A DNA stretch of 64,000 bases. It comes from Bradyrhizobium sp. NFR13. Its GTDB lineage: Bacteria; Pseudomonadota; Alphaproteobacteria; Rhizobiales; Xanthobacteraceae. The stretch covers positions 558,001 to 622,000 of the forward strand of contig NZ_FOTP01000001.1 of assembly GCF_900114605.1 (NCBI RefSeq). The letters run 5' to 3'. This document shows, one piece after another, positions 41,931-51,224 of this stretch (the stretch's first letter is position 1; each line of letters begins with the position of its first letter). Under the pieces are notes generated by a model. That model made no database searches and was not told the DNA's origin. It saw nothing but the letters and a program-made list of their open reading frames with translations. Position numbers and translations under genes: made by a program.

Positions 41931-43471
41931 GGCCGCGCTCCCGCTTCTTGCCGTGCGCTCGCTGGCTGCGCGCGATTGACGTCGAGCCACGCATCAAGCG
42001 CTGCGACCTCATCTTTCGACAGACGCAGACCGAGCTTCGAGCGGCGCCAAACGATATCTTCGGCGCTCACGGCCCATTCATTGGCCACGAGATAACGCAC
42101 TTCGCGCTCGGTGAGCGTGGCACCGAAGGCCTGACCGAGATCGACAAGTGATTTCGCAGTACCCAGCATCTTCGCTGCGCGCGTGCCATAAGCATGCGCC
42201 AGGCGGTTGGCATGGGCCAGCGTCAGGAACGGATAGTCGCGCAACAGCTCTGCGATGAGCGCGTCGACAGCAGAGACGTCGAAATCGCCACCGGGCAGCG
42301 CGGCATGGGCCGTCCAGCCTTCCTTCGCCTTGGTGCCCTTCAAATAGGGCGCGAGCTTCTGCAAGGCTTCTTCGGCAAGGCGACGATAGGTCGTGATCTT
42401 GCCGCCATAGATCGACAGCAGCGGCAGGCCTCCGGGCAAATCGAGTTCGAACACATAGTCGCGCGTCGCCGCCTTGGCCTCATTGGCGCCGTCGTCGTAG
42501 AGCGGGCGCACGCCGGAATAGGTCCACACCACGTCTTCGGCCAGCACTGGCCTGGCGAGATATTCGCTGACCGACTTGCAGAGATAGTTGATTTCATCGG
42601 CGGAGATTTTCACATCGGCGGGATCGCCGTGATAATCGATATCCGTGGTGCCGATCAGGGTGAAATCGCCCTGATAGGGAATCGCAAACACGATACGCCC
42701 ATCGGCATTCTGGAAGATGTAGGCACGATCGTGGTTGTAAAGTTTCGGCACCACGATATGCGAGCCCTGCACGAGGCGGACTTTCGCCTTCGCATTGACG
42801 CCGGCACCAACCGCCAGAACATTCTCGACCCACGGACCACCCGCATTGACCAGCGTGCGCGCGCTGATAGTCGAGCGGTCGCCCGTCGCCGTATCCTGCA
42901 CCGTGACCTGCCACATCCCGTCGGCCTGCCTAATCTCGGTTGCGCGCGAGCGCGTACGAATCTCAGCGCCCCGGTCGGCGGCATCACGCGCGGTGAGCAC
43001 GACAAGGCGAGCATCATCTACCGAGCAGTCGGAATATTCAAAGCCACGCTTGAACCGGCCGGGCGCCAGCGGCTTGCCGGTCTCGTCGCGGGTGAGATCG
43101 AGGGTGCGCGTCGGGGGCAGAAGTTTACGGCCGCCTATATAGTCGTAGAGGAACAGGCCCAAGCGCAGCAGCCAGGCAGGCCGCAGACCGGCGTGATGCG
43201 GCAGCACGAAACGCAGGGGGCGGATGATATGCGGCGCGATCTGCCAGAGAACTTCGCGCTCGAGCAGCGCATGGCGCACCAGCTTGAAGTCGTAATATTC
43301 GAGGTAACGCAACCCGCCATGGATCAGCTTGGTCGACCAGGACGAGGTGCCGCTAGCCAGATCGTTCATCTCGCAAAGGAACACGGAATTGCCGCGGCCG
43401 ACGGCATCGCGGGCAATACCGCAGCCGTTCACACCACCACCAATGATTGCGAGGTCGTAGATCTGACCCAC
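41927..43471 (-). CDS. glpD: Glycerol-3-phosphate dehydrogenase (aerobic)
   Basis: FAD enzyme of 514 aa that oxidises sn-glycerol 3-phosphate to dihydroxyacetone phosphate at the membrane, passing electrons to quinone. IIGGGVNGCGIARDAVGRG is the FAD fold, then SSWSTKLIHGGLRYLE, NAGGPWVENV and TIGTTDIDYHGDP-like strands. The GTG at 43471 follows GGAGGGG, a strong ribosome site. It is the first gene of the operon and is separated from glpR by a 181-bp region with the operator. Confidence 0.93.
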   Translation of the reverse strand: MGQIYDLAIIGGGVNGCGIARDAVGRGNSVFLCEMNDLASGTSSWSTKLIHGGLRYLEYYDFKLVRHALLEREVLWQIAPHIIRPLRFVLPHHAGLRPAWLLRLGLFLYDYIGGRKLLPPTRTLDLTRDETGKPLAPGRFKRGFEYSDCSVDDARLVVLTARDAADRGAEIRTRSRATEIRQADGMWQVTVQDTATGDRSTISARTLVNAGGPWVENVLAVGAGVNAKAKVRLVQGSHIVVPKLYNHDRAYIFQNADGRIVFAIPYQGDFTLIGTTDIDYHGDPADVKISADEINYLCKSVSEYLARPVLAEDVVWTYSGVRPLYDDGANEAKAATRDYVFELDLPGGLPLLSIYGGKITTYRRLAEEALQKLAPYLKGTKAKEGWTAHAALPGGDFDVSAVDALIAELLRDYPFLTLAHANRLAHAYGTRAAKMLGTAKSLVDLGQAFGATLTEREVRYLVANEWAVSAEDIVWRRSKLGLRLSKDEVAALDAWLDVNRAQPASARQEAGARP

Positions 43472-43542
43472 CCCGTCTCCCCTCCTGCGCCAATAGTCTG
43501 GCGCCTTCCTTCGGACGCGCCATCTTCGCTTTCAGCGATTTG

Positions 43543-43581
43543 GCTTTCGTTTTCGATTAAAGCACAACCAAAAGCGAAAGC
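43543..43581. promoter_or_regulatory. Probable GlpR operator
   Basis: GCTTTCGTTTTCG (43543-43555) and AAAAGCGAAAGC (43570-43581) are inverted repeats of the TTTCG-rich type bound by DeoR/GlpR proteins. A TATTAT (-10-like, reverse strand, 43592-43597) lies just upstream on the gene strand, so a bound repressor would block the start of glpD transcription. Confidence 0.55.
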
Positions 43582-43631
43582 AATGGGGTCTATAATAGTT
43601 TGAGGTCCCGTTTTGGGGCTCAAAACAGGCT

Positions 43632-44450
43632 CTAGAGTGGGGTCGGTTCGGGTTCCAGATCGTCAGAATCGTCCGCGGACCCCGGCAAGGCCGCGATCAC
43701 CTGCACGCCCCGGCTCCGGCAGATCTCCTGCAAAGAGGGCGGCAGGGGGACGTCGGTCACGAAGGTCTGGATCTGGCTGATATGGGCGATGCGGACGGCC
43801 GCACTGCGCCGGAGCTTGGTCGAATCGCAGACCAGCATGACGCTGCGGGCGTTGGCGATGATGGCCTGCGCGGCCTGCACCTCGCGATAATCGAAGTCGA
43901 GCAACGCGCCCTCCTCGTCGATCGCCGAGGCGCCGATGATGGCGTAATCGACCTTGAACTGACCGATCAGCTTGATCGCTGTAGAGCCGATCACCGCGCC
44001 ATCGGAGCGACGCACAGTGCCACCGGCCACGATCACTTCGATATGCGGATGCCGGTACAGCATCATCGCCACATTGAGGTTGTTGGTGATGACCAGCAGG
44101 TTCTCGTGATTGGTCAGCGCGCTGGCGACTTCTTCCGTGGTGGTGCCGATATTGATGAACAGCGACGAGCCATTGGGAATCTGCGCCGCGGCAGCAACGC
44201 CAATCGCCTTCTTCTCCTCGGCCGCCACGAATCGTCGCGCTTCGTAGGCGAGGTTTTCGACGCCGGAGGCGACGATGGCACCGCCGTGGATACGCGTCAA
44301 CAGGCGCTGGTCGCAGAGATCGTTGAGGTCCTTGCGGATGGTCTGTGCGGACACCTCGAAGCGGCGCACGAGGTCGTCGACCATCACGCGGCCAAAGGCG
44401 CGCGCGTGATTCAGGATTTCGGATTGGCGATGAGTCAGGCCAGCAGTCAC
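43632..44450 (-). CDS. glpR: DeoR-family glycerol operon repressor
   Basis: Regulator of 272 aa. The HTH is VDDLVRRFEVSAQTIRKDLN, then LLTRIHGGA, typical of DeoR. The effector domain (FINIGTTTEEVA, AVIGSTAIKLI) binds a sugar phosphate, in this family glycerol 3-phosphate. The GTG at 44450 has GAGGTG about 8 bases before it; an ATG at 44498 is in frame but gives a poor N-terminus. It reads towards glpD, and the operator lies between. Confidence 0.88.
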   Translation of the reverse strand: MTAGLTHRQSEILNHARAFGRVMVDDLVRRFEVSAQTIRKDLNDLCDQRLLTRIHGGAIVASGVENLAYEARRFVAAEEKKAIGVAAAAQIPNGSSLFINIGTTTEEVASALTNHENLLVITNNLNVAMMLYRHPHIEVIVAGGTVRRSDGAVIGSTAIKLIGQFKVDYAIIGASAIDEEGALLDFDYREVQAAQAIIANARSVMLVCDSTKLRRSAAVRIAHISQIQTFVTDVPLPPSLQEICRSRGVQVIAALPGSADDSDDLEPEPTPL

Positions 44451-44550
44451 AACAGCACCTCGGATGGAATGTTTCCATCGTGCGGGTGTTGGCGGCAATG
44501 GTCAACGCATCACCGGTGCAGGCGCCATGTGCTTCGGCGCCGCAACGTCG

Positions 44551-44760
44551 TCAGATAGTCGCCCTAGAAGGCGTCACAGCCTCCTGGATACCCTGCGCGA
44601 ATTGGAAAGCCGCGCGTTCAGCTTCGCGCGCATTGCGAAACAGCTGGCCTTCCATAGGGTTGAAACGGTGAGACGCGGCGAAGAACCTGTACCCACCGGG
44701 ATCGCGAACCACGATGCCGGCTGCCTGCGACGAGACTTCGATAATGTAAGTGTCTGACAT
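44551..44760 (-). CDS. Small uncharacterised protein
   Basis: A 69-aa protein, MSDTYIIEVSSQAAGIVVRD at the start, then GYRFFAASHRFNPMEG and NAREAERAAF. No named family known to me, though similar small proteins seem common in Bradyrhizobium. The ATG at 44760 follows AAGGGGG. Function unknown. It lies upstream of glpR on the same strand, 100 bp away. Confidence 0.65.
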   Translation of the reverse strand: MSDTYIIEVSSQAAGIVVRDPGGYRFFAASHRFNPMEGQLFRNAREAERAAFQFAQGIQEAVTPSRATI

Positions 44761-44846
44761 GGCGGCCCCCTTCGCGACAGGCAATGCATATTCCGGGCCA
44801 CCAACAGCGCAGGGGGTATTTCGTTCCAGCCGGTGTTTAGAATTGC

Positions 44847-45278
44847 TCAGGTCGAGATCGTCGCATCCGGGCGCTTGATCACCTGCGGACGACCATCCTC
44901 GTCAATGGATACAAAGGTGAAATTGCCGTCGGTCACCAGGATCGGGGCATTTTCGTTGCGGCGAAGCACCCAGGCCTCGATATGCACGGTGAGCGACGTG
45001 CGGCCCATGCGTACCAGATCCGCATGCACGGAGACGACGTCGCCGACATGAACGGCCTTGCGGAAGGTCATGGCCTCGATGGCGACGGTGACCGTGCGCG
45101 TCTTCGCCACCTTGGCGGCAAAGATGCCGCCACCAAGATCCATCTGGCTGAGCAGCCAGCCGCCAAAGATATCGCCATTGGCATTGGTATCGGCCGGCAT
45201 TGCGACTGTGCGGATGGTGAGATCGCCGGTGGGCTCCGCAGCCAGACCCGTTGCGACCCGATTCGTTGTTTCAGTCAT
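44847..45278 (-). CDS. Acyl-CoA thioesterase (YciA-like hotdog)
   Basis: A 143-aa hotdog protein. ANGDIFGGWLLSQMDLGGG is the YciA/BACH signature, with the catalytic Asp in MDLGGG. TVAIEAMTFRKAVHVGDVV follows. It hydrolyses acyl-CoAs. It lies 43 bp after the fadB-like gene on the same strand and probably belongs to that operon. The ATG at 45278 is preferred over a TTG at 45284. Confidence 0.9.
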   Translation of the reverse strand: MTETTNRVATGLAAEPTGDLTIRTVAMPADTNANGDIFGGWLLSQMDLGGGIFAAKVAKTRTVTVAIEAMTFRKAVHVGDVVSVHADLVRMGRTSLTVHIEAWVLRRNENAPILVTDGNFTFVSIDEDGRPQVIKRPDATIST

Positions 45279-45321
45279 GAGCAAATGCTGCCCGAAGTTG
45301 AGTCATCTTGTGCAAACCAAT

Positions 45322-47421
45322 TTATTTGAATGTTTCCCAGCCGGCATCAGGGGCAAAACGATCGCCGAACTTCGCCGCCAGCGTACGCAGCGTCGCGGTG
45401 ATATTCTCGGTTCCACGCGTCCTCGCATAGTTCAGTGGACCGCCGCGGAAGGGCGCGTAACCGGTTCCGAAAATCATTGCGCCATCGACCACATCGGGAT
45501 TGTCGACGATACCTTCGCGCAGGCAGGCGACGCAAACATTCGACATCGGCAGCACCAGGCGATCAATCATCTCTTGCGTCGGACGGGCCGTCGCGACCGC
45601 GCTGGAACTCTTTTCGGCCTTGCCGTCACGCCATGTATAAAAGCCGCGGCCGGTCTTCTTGCCGAACTCGCCCTTGTTGACCTTCTCGCGCAGCCAGGCC
45701 GGAGTCGGCGGCAGCAGATCACCGAACTTCGAGCGCAGCATGTCGCCGACGGCGAGACAGATATCGAGACCGACCTGATCGGCCAGCTCGATAGGACCCA
45801 TCGGCATGCCGAACTGTTCGGCCGCGGCATCGATGGTTTCCTTGTCGACCTTCTCCTCCATCAGCATCATCGCCTCGAGCATGTAAGGCGTCAGCGCACG
45901 ATTGACGAGAAAGCCCGGCGAGCTCTTCACCGGCAGCGGCAGGCGATCGATCGCGCCGACGAAGGCCGTGGCCTTCTTCAGCATTTCCTGATCGACGCCG
46001 TCGTGACTGACGACCTCGACCAGTTGCAGGCGCGAGACCGGGTTGAAGAAATGCAGGCCGAGCAGCCGCTCTGGCCGCGCCAGCGTGGTGCACAGCTCCT
46101 GCAGCGGAATGCTCGACGTATTGGTGGCGAGAATCGCATCCGGCTTCATGCGCACCTCAATGCCGGCATAGACCTTCTGTTTCAGCTCGAGCTTTTCCGA
46201 CACCGCCTCGATGATGAGGTCGGCATTGCGCACGCCCTCGCCATCCATGTCAGGAATCAGGCGATCCAGCGTATCGCGCTGCTCGGTGCGCTTGCGGATG
46301 ATCTTGCTGTAGAGATCAGCTGCGCGCTTCATGGCGCCCGCAATCGGTTCGGGCTTCATGTCGGCCAGCGTAACGCGCATGTCCTGATGGGCGCACCAGG
46401 CCGCGATGTCACCACCCATAGCGCCGGCGCCGATGACATGGACATGCTTGATGCCCACGTTGCCGTCGCCGGCAAGCTTCTTCATCTGCTCGCGCAGGAA
46501 GAAGACGCGGATCAGGTTCTGCGCCGTCGCTGTCACCACCAGCCGGGCGAAGGACGCCTTCTCAGCATTGAGCATCGCCGCACGGTCGCCGCCGTGCTTC
46601 TCCCACAGCTCGATCAGTGCATAAGGCGCGGGATAGTGCTCGCGCGGCGCAGCCTTGCTGGCCTCGGCGACCATGCGCGAGGCGAGAATGCCGCGCACCG
46701 GCGAGAAGTTCATGATCGGGATCAGCCCACTCGGCTTGGCGCGCTTGAGCTTGCCGAACACCGCGTCTCGCGCAGCGTTACGGACATGGCGTTCCTCGGT
46801 CACCGCATCGACAAGACCGATCGCCTTCGCCTTGCGTGCGTCGATGGTCTTGCCGGTCAGCATCAGCGGCATCGCCTGCATCGGATTGACGAGATGCGTG
46901 AAGCGCGCGGTGCCACCCAAACCTGGATGCAGGCCGAGCATGACTTCCGGAAAACCGAAGCGCGCGCCGTCAATGGCGATGCGCATCTGGCAGGCCAGCG
47001 CCACTTCGAGACCTCCGCCGAGACAGAAACCGTGAATGACGGCCACTGTTGGGATCTTCAGCGCCTCGAAGCGATCGATCACCGCGTGAGCACGGCCGAT
47101 TTGCGTTTCCACTTCCAACGGATCGCTGGCGCCGCGGAATTCATTGACGTCGGCGCCGGCGATGAAACCGGACGTCTTGGCCGAGCGAACCACGATGCCG
47201 GTCGGGCGCTGGGCTTCCAGCGCATTCAGCACCTGATCGAATTCTTCCAGCACAACAGCCGACAGCGTATTGGCGCTCGCATCGGCGCGGTCAAACAACA
47301 GCCACGCGATGCCATCGGCATCGCGCGTCAGCTTGAAGTGGCGATAGGCGCCTGATGTGTCGGGAGCCGGCCCGAGTTCGAGCACGCGATCCTTGAGAAC
47401 GTCCATGATCTTGCTGTCCAT
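45322..47421 (-). CDS. 3-hydroxyacyl-CoA dehydrogenase / enoyl-CoA hydratase (FadB/FadJ-like)
   Basis: Bifunctional beta-oxidation enzyme, 699 aa. The N-terminal crotonase domain (about 25-210) holds the two catalytic glutamates: in GGGLEVALAC and in FPEVMLGLHPGLGG. The NAD-binding dehydrogenase domain begins VHVIGAGAMGGDIAAW, then LATNTSSIPLQEL, GLHFFNPVSRLQLVEVV and SPGFLVNRALTPYML. It follows the thiolase gene by 7 bp. Together they run the second, third and fourth steps of fatty-acid oxidation. Confidence 0.93.
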   Translation of the reverse strand: MDSKIMDVLKDRVLELGPAPDTSGAYRHFKLTRDADGIAWLLFDRADASANTLSAVVLEEFDQVLNALEAQRPTGIVVRSAKTSGFIAGADVNEFRGASDPLEVETQIGRAHAVIDRFEALKIPTVAVIHGFCLGGGLEVALACQMRIAIDGARFGFPEVMLGLHPGLGGTARFTHLVNPMQAMPLMLTGKTIDARKAKAIGLVDAVTEERHVRNAARDAVFGKLKRAKPSGLIPIMNFSPVRGILASRMVAEASKAAPREHYPAPYALIELWEKHGGDRAAMLNAEKASFARLVVTATAQNLIRVFFLREQMKKLAGDGNVGIKHVHVIGAGAMGGDIAAWCAHQDMRVTLADMKPEPIAGAMKRAADLYSKIIRKRTEQRDTLDRLIPDMDGEGVRNADLIIEAVSEKLELKQKVYAGIEVRMKPDAILATNTSSIPLQELCTTLARPERLLGLHFFNPVSRLQLVEVVSHDGVDQEMLKKATAFVGAIDRLPLPVKSSPGFLVNRALTPYMLEAMMLMEEKVDKETIDAAAEQFGMPMGPIELADQVGLDICLAVGDMLRSKFGDLLPPTPAWLREKVNKGEFGKKTGRGFYTWRDGKAEKSSSAVATARPTQEMIDRLVLPMSNVCVACLREGIVDNPDVVDGAMIFGTGYAPFRGGPLNYARTRGTENITATLRTLAAKFGDRFAPDAGWETFK

Positions 47422-47428
47422 GACGCCC

Positions 47429-48712
47429 TCACACCGTCTCGATCAACATCGCACCGCCGAGGCCGCCACCGATACATTCGGTGGCGATGCCGCGCCTGGT
47501 GCCGAGCCGCTTCATCGCGTTCACAAGATGCAGCACGATGCGGTTGCCGGAGGTGCCGACGGGATGGCCGAGGCTGATGGCGCCCCCATCGACATTCAGC
47601 TTCGCACAATCGATCTCACCGGCCGCACCGTCGAGACCGAGCACCTCGCGGCAGAATTTCTCGTCTTTCCAGGCGGCGAGACAGCCGAGGACCTGCGTGG
47701 CGAAGGCTTCGTTCAATTCCCACGTCTCGATGTCGTGAATCGTCATGTTGTTGCGCTTCAACAAATCGTTCGACGACAACACCGGGCCGAGCCCCATGAT
47801 CGACGGATCGAGCGCAGACCACTGGCTGTCGAGGATGACGGCCTTCGGCGTCAGCCTGTGCTTCGCCACGGCATCTTCGGAGGCGAGGATCACCCAGGAT
47901 GCGCCATCGGTGATCTGCGAGGAGTTGCCGGCGGTGACTTGCCCCCATGGACGTTCGAATACCGGCTTCAGTGTCGCAAGCTTGTCGACCGACGAATCTG
48001 CGCGGACGCCGTCGTCATGGTCGTAGAAATTGCCCTTGCAATCGAAGGCTGTCTCGACCTCGCCCTTCAGCCAACCCTGTTCCTGCGCATGGGCAAGGCG
48101 CTTGTGGCTTTCGACGGCATAGACATCGGCCTGCACACGCGTGATGCCGAACAGGTGCCCGACCTTCTCGGCGGTCTGGCCCATATTGAGGTCGGTGATC
48201 GGATCGGTAAGACCGCGCTCGAGGCCGATGATCGGCTTGAAATAAGCCGGCCGGGCCTTGGCGATCGCCGCCACCTTGCCGAGCACACCCTTGGCCATGG
48301 CAAGCCCGGCGAACCAGCGTACGCCGTTCTGCGGCCAGACCAGCGGCGCGTGGCTGAGCGCTTCGGCACCGCCAGCGAGAATCAAATCGGCATTCCCCTC
48401 GCGGATATAGCGATAGCCGGTGTCGATCGACTGCATGCCGGAGCCGCAATTGATCTGCACGGTGAAGGCCACCATCGCCTCGCCCATACCGAGCCGAAGC
48501 GCGGCCACGCGCGCCGGGTTCATCTCGTCGGCAATGACATTGACGCAGCCGAGGATCACCTGATCGAAGGCATTTGGTGCAAATGGCTGCCGCGCCAGCA
48601 GTGGGCGGCCACATTGAACGGCAAGATCGACAGGGGTGAAAGGGCCGGGGCCGCTGCGCGCTTTCAGGAACGGCGTCCGGCTGCCGTCGACGATATAGAC
48701 TGGTCTTGCCAT
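47429..48712 (-). CDS. Acetyl-CoA C-acyltransferase (FadA/FadI-like thiolase)
   Basis: Thiolase of 427 aa that cleaves 3-ketoacyl-CoA. The acyl-accepting Cys is in QINCGSGMQSI, the catalytic His in LGHPVGTSG, and the second Cys in CIGGGLGGAM. NSSQITDGAS is also present. The ATG overlaps the stop of the upstream FadE-like gene by one base (48712). Confidence 0.93.
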   Translation of the reverse strand: MARPVYIVDGSRTPFLKARSGPGPFTPVDLAVQCGRPLLARQPFAPNAFDQVILGCVNVIADEMNPARVAALRLGMGEAMVAFTVQINCGSGMQSIDTGYRYIREGNADLILAGGAEALSHAPLVWPQNGVRWFAGLAMAKGVLGKVAAIAKARPAYFKPIIGLERGLTDPITDLNMGQTAEKVGHLFGITRVQADVYAVESHKRLAHAQEQGWLKGEVETAFDCKGNFYDHDDGVRADSSVDKLATLKPVFERPWGQVTAGNSSQITDGASWVILASEDAVAKHRLTPKAVILDSQWSALDPSIMGLGPVLSSNDLLKRNNMTIHDIETWELNEAFATQVLGCLAAWKDEKFCREVLGLDGAAGEIDCAKLNVDGGAISLGHPVGTSGNRIVLHLVNAMKRLGTRRGIATECIGGGLGGAMLIETV

Positions 48713-50988
48713 CAGCTTGCTGCCCGCTGCTCACCAAGTTCCTGGAAGAATTGATGCACGTTATCGGACTTCTTATAGCCGGGCGACAGCTCCTCCGGCG
48801 CAAAGTGATCGACCTCGATCACCAGCTTGACGGCTTCCTGTGCGGCGGCGAGCTTCTCGCCCTCGGCCTGGGTAATCACGCCCTGTGTCACTGCATCCTT
48901 CCAGTTCTTCAGCTTCGCGGTGCGGATGCGCTTGGCAATATCGTCACTCGATGTCACCAGTTTGAACGCCTTTTCCAACCGCGCCAGTCCGCGATCATCA
49001 TCGATATGTGACAGATCAGGCGTCAGACGATCGCGCGTCGCCGACGGCTCCAGGATCATCTGCGCGCAGCGATGCACAACGCGATCCGAAGGTCCGAGCA
49101 CCGATGCACCATATGGCTGCACGATGAATTTGAGGATGGCGGCGACAAAGCGGTTCGGCAGATTGGCCAGAATCTCCGCAAAGCGGTTCTCAATCGTCTT
49201 GAAGCCGGATGCCATGCACCATTCAAGCGCCGGCAGATCCTCCTGCTGGCGGCCTTCGTCTTCCCAGCGTTTCAGCACCGCCGAGAGCAGATACAGCTCG
49301 GAGAGAATGTCGCCGAACCGCGCTGACAGCATTTCCTTGCGCTTCAGCGCACCGCCCAGCGTCAGCAACGCCATGTCGGCGCAGAGCGCGAAAGCCGACG
49401 AATAGCGCGAGAGCTGGCGATAGAATTGTGTGGCATCGCCGGCATCCGGCGCCGGCGCGAATACGCCACCGGTCCAGCAGCGGCCCCAAGCGCGGAACAG
49501 CGTGGTGACGCTATGGCCGATATGCTTCCAGAACGCGGTGTCGAAGGCGTCCAGACCCTTGGCCTTGTCGGGATCGCCGAGCGCGTTCATTTCCTGCAAC
49601 AAATAAGGATGAGCGCGGATGGCGCCCTGCCCGAACACGATGAGATTGCGCGTCAGGATATTGGCGCCCTCAACCGTGATGCCAACCGGCACCGCGCGAT
49701 AGAGATTGCCCATATAGTTCTGCGGGCCGTCGATCACGGCCTTGCCGCCATGAATGTCCATGGCATCATCGATGACAAGACGCATGCGCTCGGTTGCATG
49801 CAGCTTCATGATGCCGGAGATAACCGCAGGGTGATGCCCCTGATTGAGTGCCGCCGAGGTCAGTCGCCGCGCGGCATCGAGCAGATAGGCCGTGCCGGCG
49901 ATCCGCGCCAACGGCTCTTCGATGCCCTCGAATTTGCTGATCGAAATGTTGAACTGTTCGCGGATGCGCGCATAGGCTCCGGTGGTGCGCGCCACATAGG
50001 CAGCGCCTGCAGCGGACAGCGACGGCAGCGAAATGCCGCGGCCGGCGGCGAGCGCCGACATCAGCATCTTCCAGCCCTGCCCCAAACGCTCCTGACCGCC
50101 GATGACGTAGTCCAGCGGGATGAAGACGTCCCGGCCCCAGTTCGGGCCGTTCTGGAACACCTGCATCGACGGCAGATGGCGCTGGCCGATCTCCACGCCC
50201 GGCAGATCATGCGGGATCAGCGCGACTGTGATACCAAGCTCGTCCTGATTGCCGACCAGATGATCGGGGTCATAGGCCTTGAAAGCGAGACCGATCAAAG
50301 TCGCCACAGGGCCGAGCGTGATGTAGCGCTTGTGCCAATTGAGGCGCAGACCAAGCACTTCGCGGCCCTCGAAGGTGCCCTTGCAGATCACGCCGCTGTC
50401 GATCATCGACGCGGCATCGGAGCCGGCTTCCGGACTAGTGAGGCCGAAACAGGGAATATCGCGCCCATCGGCGAGACGCGGCAGCCAGCGCTGGCGCTGT
50501 TCGTCGGTGCCGAATTTCATAAGCAGTTCGCCGGGGCCGAGCGAGTTCGGCACCATCACGGTAACGGCGGCAACCACCGAACGCGACGAAATCTTCCGGA
50601 CCACTTCGGAATGCGCGTAGGGCGAGAAGCCGAGACCGCTATAGTCCTTCGGAATGATCATGCCGAAGAATTTCTCGCGCTTGATGAAGTCCCAGATCTC
50701 GGGCGGCAGGTCGCGCAATTCCCAATTGATCTTCCAGTCGTCGATCATCTCACAGAGACGATCCACCGGCCCCGTCATGAAGGCCCGTTCTTCATCCGTC
50801 AGCGTCGCCGGCTTCACCGCAAGCAGCTTGGCCCAGTCCGGATTGCCGGTAAACAGGTCCGCATCCCACCAGACGTCGCCGGCTTCCAGCGCCTCGCGCT
50901 CGGTGTCCGACATCTTCGGCAGCACGCCCTTGGCCCAGCCGAAGATCGGCTTGGTGAGATAATCGCGGCGCAAGCTGGACGAGCTCAT
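48712..50988 (-). CDS. Acyl-CoA dehydrogenase (FadE-like)
   Basis: A large acyl-CoA dehydrogenase, 758 aa, the size of the E. coli FadE type rather than the usual 380-aa enzymes. LRDLPPEIWDFIKREKFFGM and GLGFSPYAHSEVVRKI start the dehydrogenase domain. CFGLTSPEAGSDAASM is the FAD/substrate loop. The C-terminal DUF1974-like extension follows from about 480. It carries out the first step of beta-oxidation. AGAGGA lies before the ATG. It is the first gene of the operon. Confidence 0.93.
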   Translation of the reverse strand: MSSSSLRRDYLTKPIFGWAKGVLPKMSDTEREALEAGDVWWDADLFTGNPDWAKLLAVKPATLTDEERAFMTGPVDRLCEMIDDWKINWELRDLPPEIWDFIKREKFFGMIIPKDYSGLGFSPYAHSEVVRKISSRSVVAAVTVMVPNSLGPGELLMKFGTDEQRQRWLPRLADGRDIPCFGLTSPEAGSDAASMIDSGVICKGTFEGREVLGLRLNWHKRYITLGPVATLIGLAFKAYDPDHLVGNQDELGITVALIPHDLPGVEIGQRHLPSMQVFQNGPNWGRDVFIPLDYVIGGQERLGQGWKMLMSALAAGRGISLPSLSAAGAAYVARTTGAYARIREQFNISISKFEGIEEPLARIAGTAYLLDAARRLTSAALNQGHHPAVISGIMKLHATERMRLVIDDAMDIHGGKAVIDGPQNYMGNLYRAVPVGITVEGANILTRNLIVFGQGAIRAHPYLLQEMNALGDPDKAKGLDAFDTAFWKHIGHSVTTLFRAWGRCWTGGVFAPAPDAGDATQFYRQLSRYSSAFALCADMALLTLGGALKRKEMLSARFGDILSELYLLSAVLKRWEDEGRQQEDLPALEWCMASGFKTIENRFAEILANLPNRFVAAILKFIVQPYGASVLGPSDRVVHRCAQMILEPSATRDRLTPDLSHIDDDRGLARLEKAFKLVTSSDDIAKRIRTAKLKNWKDAVTQGVITQAEGEKLAAAQEAVKLVIEVDHFAPEELSPGYKKSDNVHQFFQELGEQRAAS

Positions 50989-51086
50989 GGAGGCTTCCTC
51001 TCGATCGAGGCGACCGGCTGTCCGGGCGGACCGCAGGCGCCAAAAGGCAGACGCTCTTGGCAGGATGGTGTCGGTGTCACCTTAGC

Positions 51087-51110
51087 TTTCGCATTGATAT
51101 TCAAGCGAAA
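51087..51110. promoter_or_regulatory. Palindrome upstream of the fad operon
   Basis: TTTCGC (51087-51092) and GCGAAA (51105-51110) are inverted, with a TTGATATTCAA dyad between them. It lies 100-122 bp upstream of the FadE-like start, in the only sizeable gap (236 bp) of this region. It could be an operator for a fatty-acid regulator; this is a weak call. Confidence 0.3.
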
Positions 51111-51224
51111 TTTGACAGCATCGAGCCATCATTAACGACAGGATACCGCAACGGTTCCCGAAAGGCGATTTCTCGCCGCGTGACCAGTGGTCGCGCGGCC
51201 TAAACGCCGGAAGAAGAGCCAGCC

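Noticed and set aside
42194-43603. Open frame of 469 codons on the + strand
   Set aside because: Antisense shadow of glpD.
45058-47355. Long open frame of 765 codons on the + strand
   Set aside because: It runs opposite the fadB-like gene, whose domains are clear. High GC leaves long open antisense frames; its translation is His/Arg/Gln-rich with no family.
47357-48754. Open frame of 465 codons on the + strand
   Set aside because: Antisense shadow of the thiolase gene.
49426-51135. Open frame of 569 codons on the + strand
   Set aside because: Antisense shadow of the FadE-like gene.
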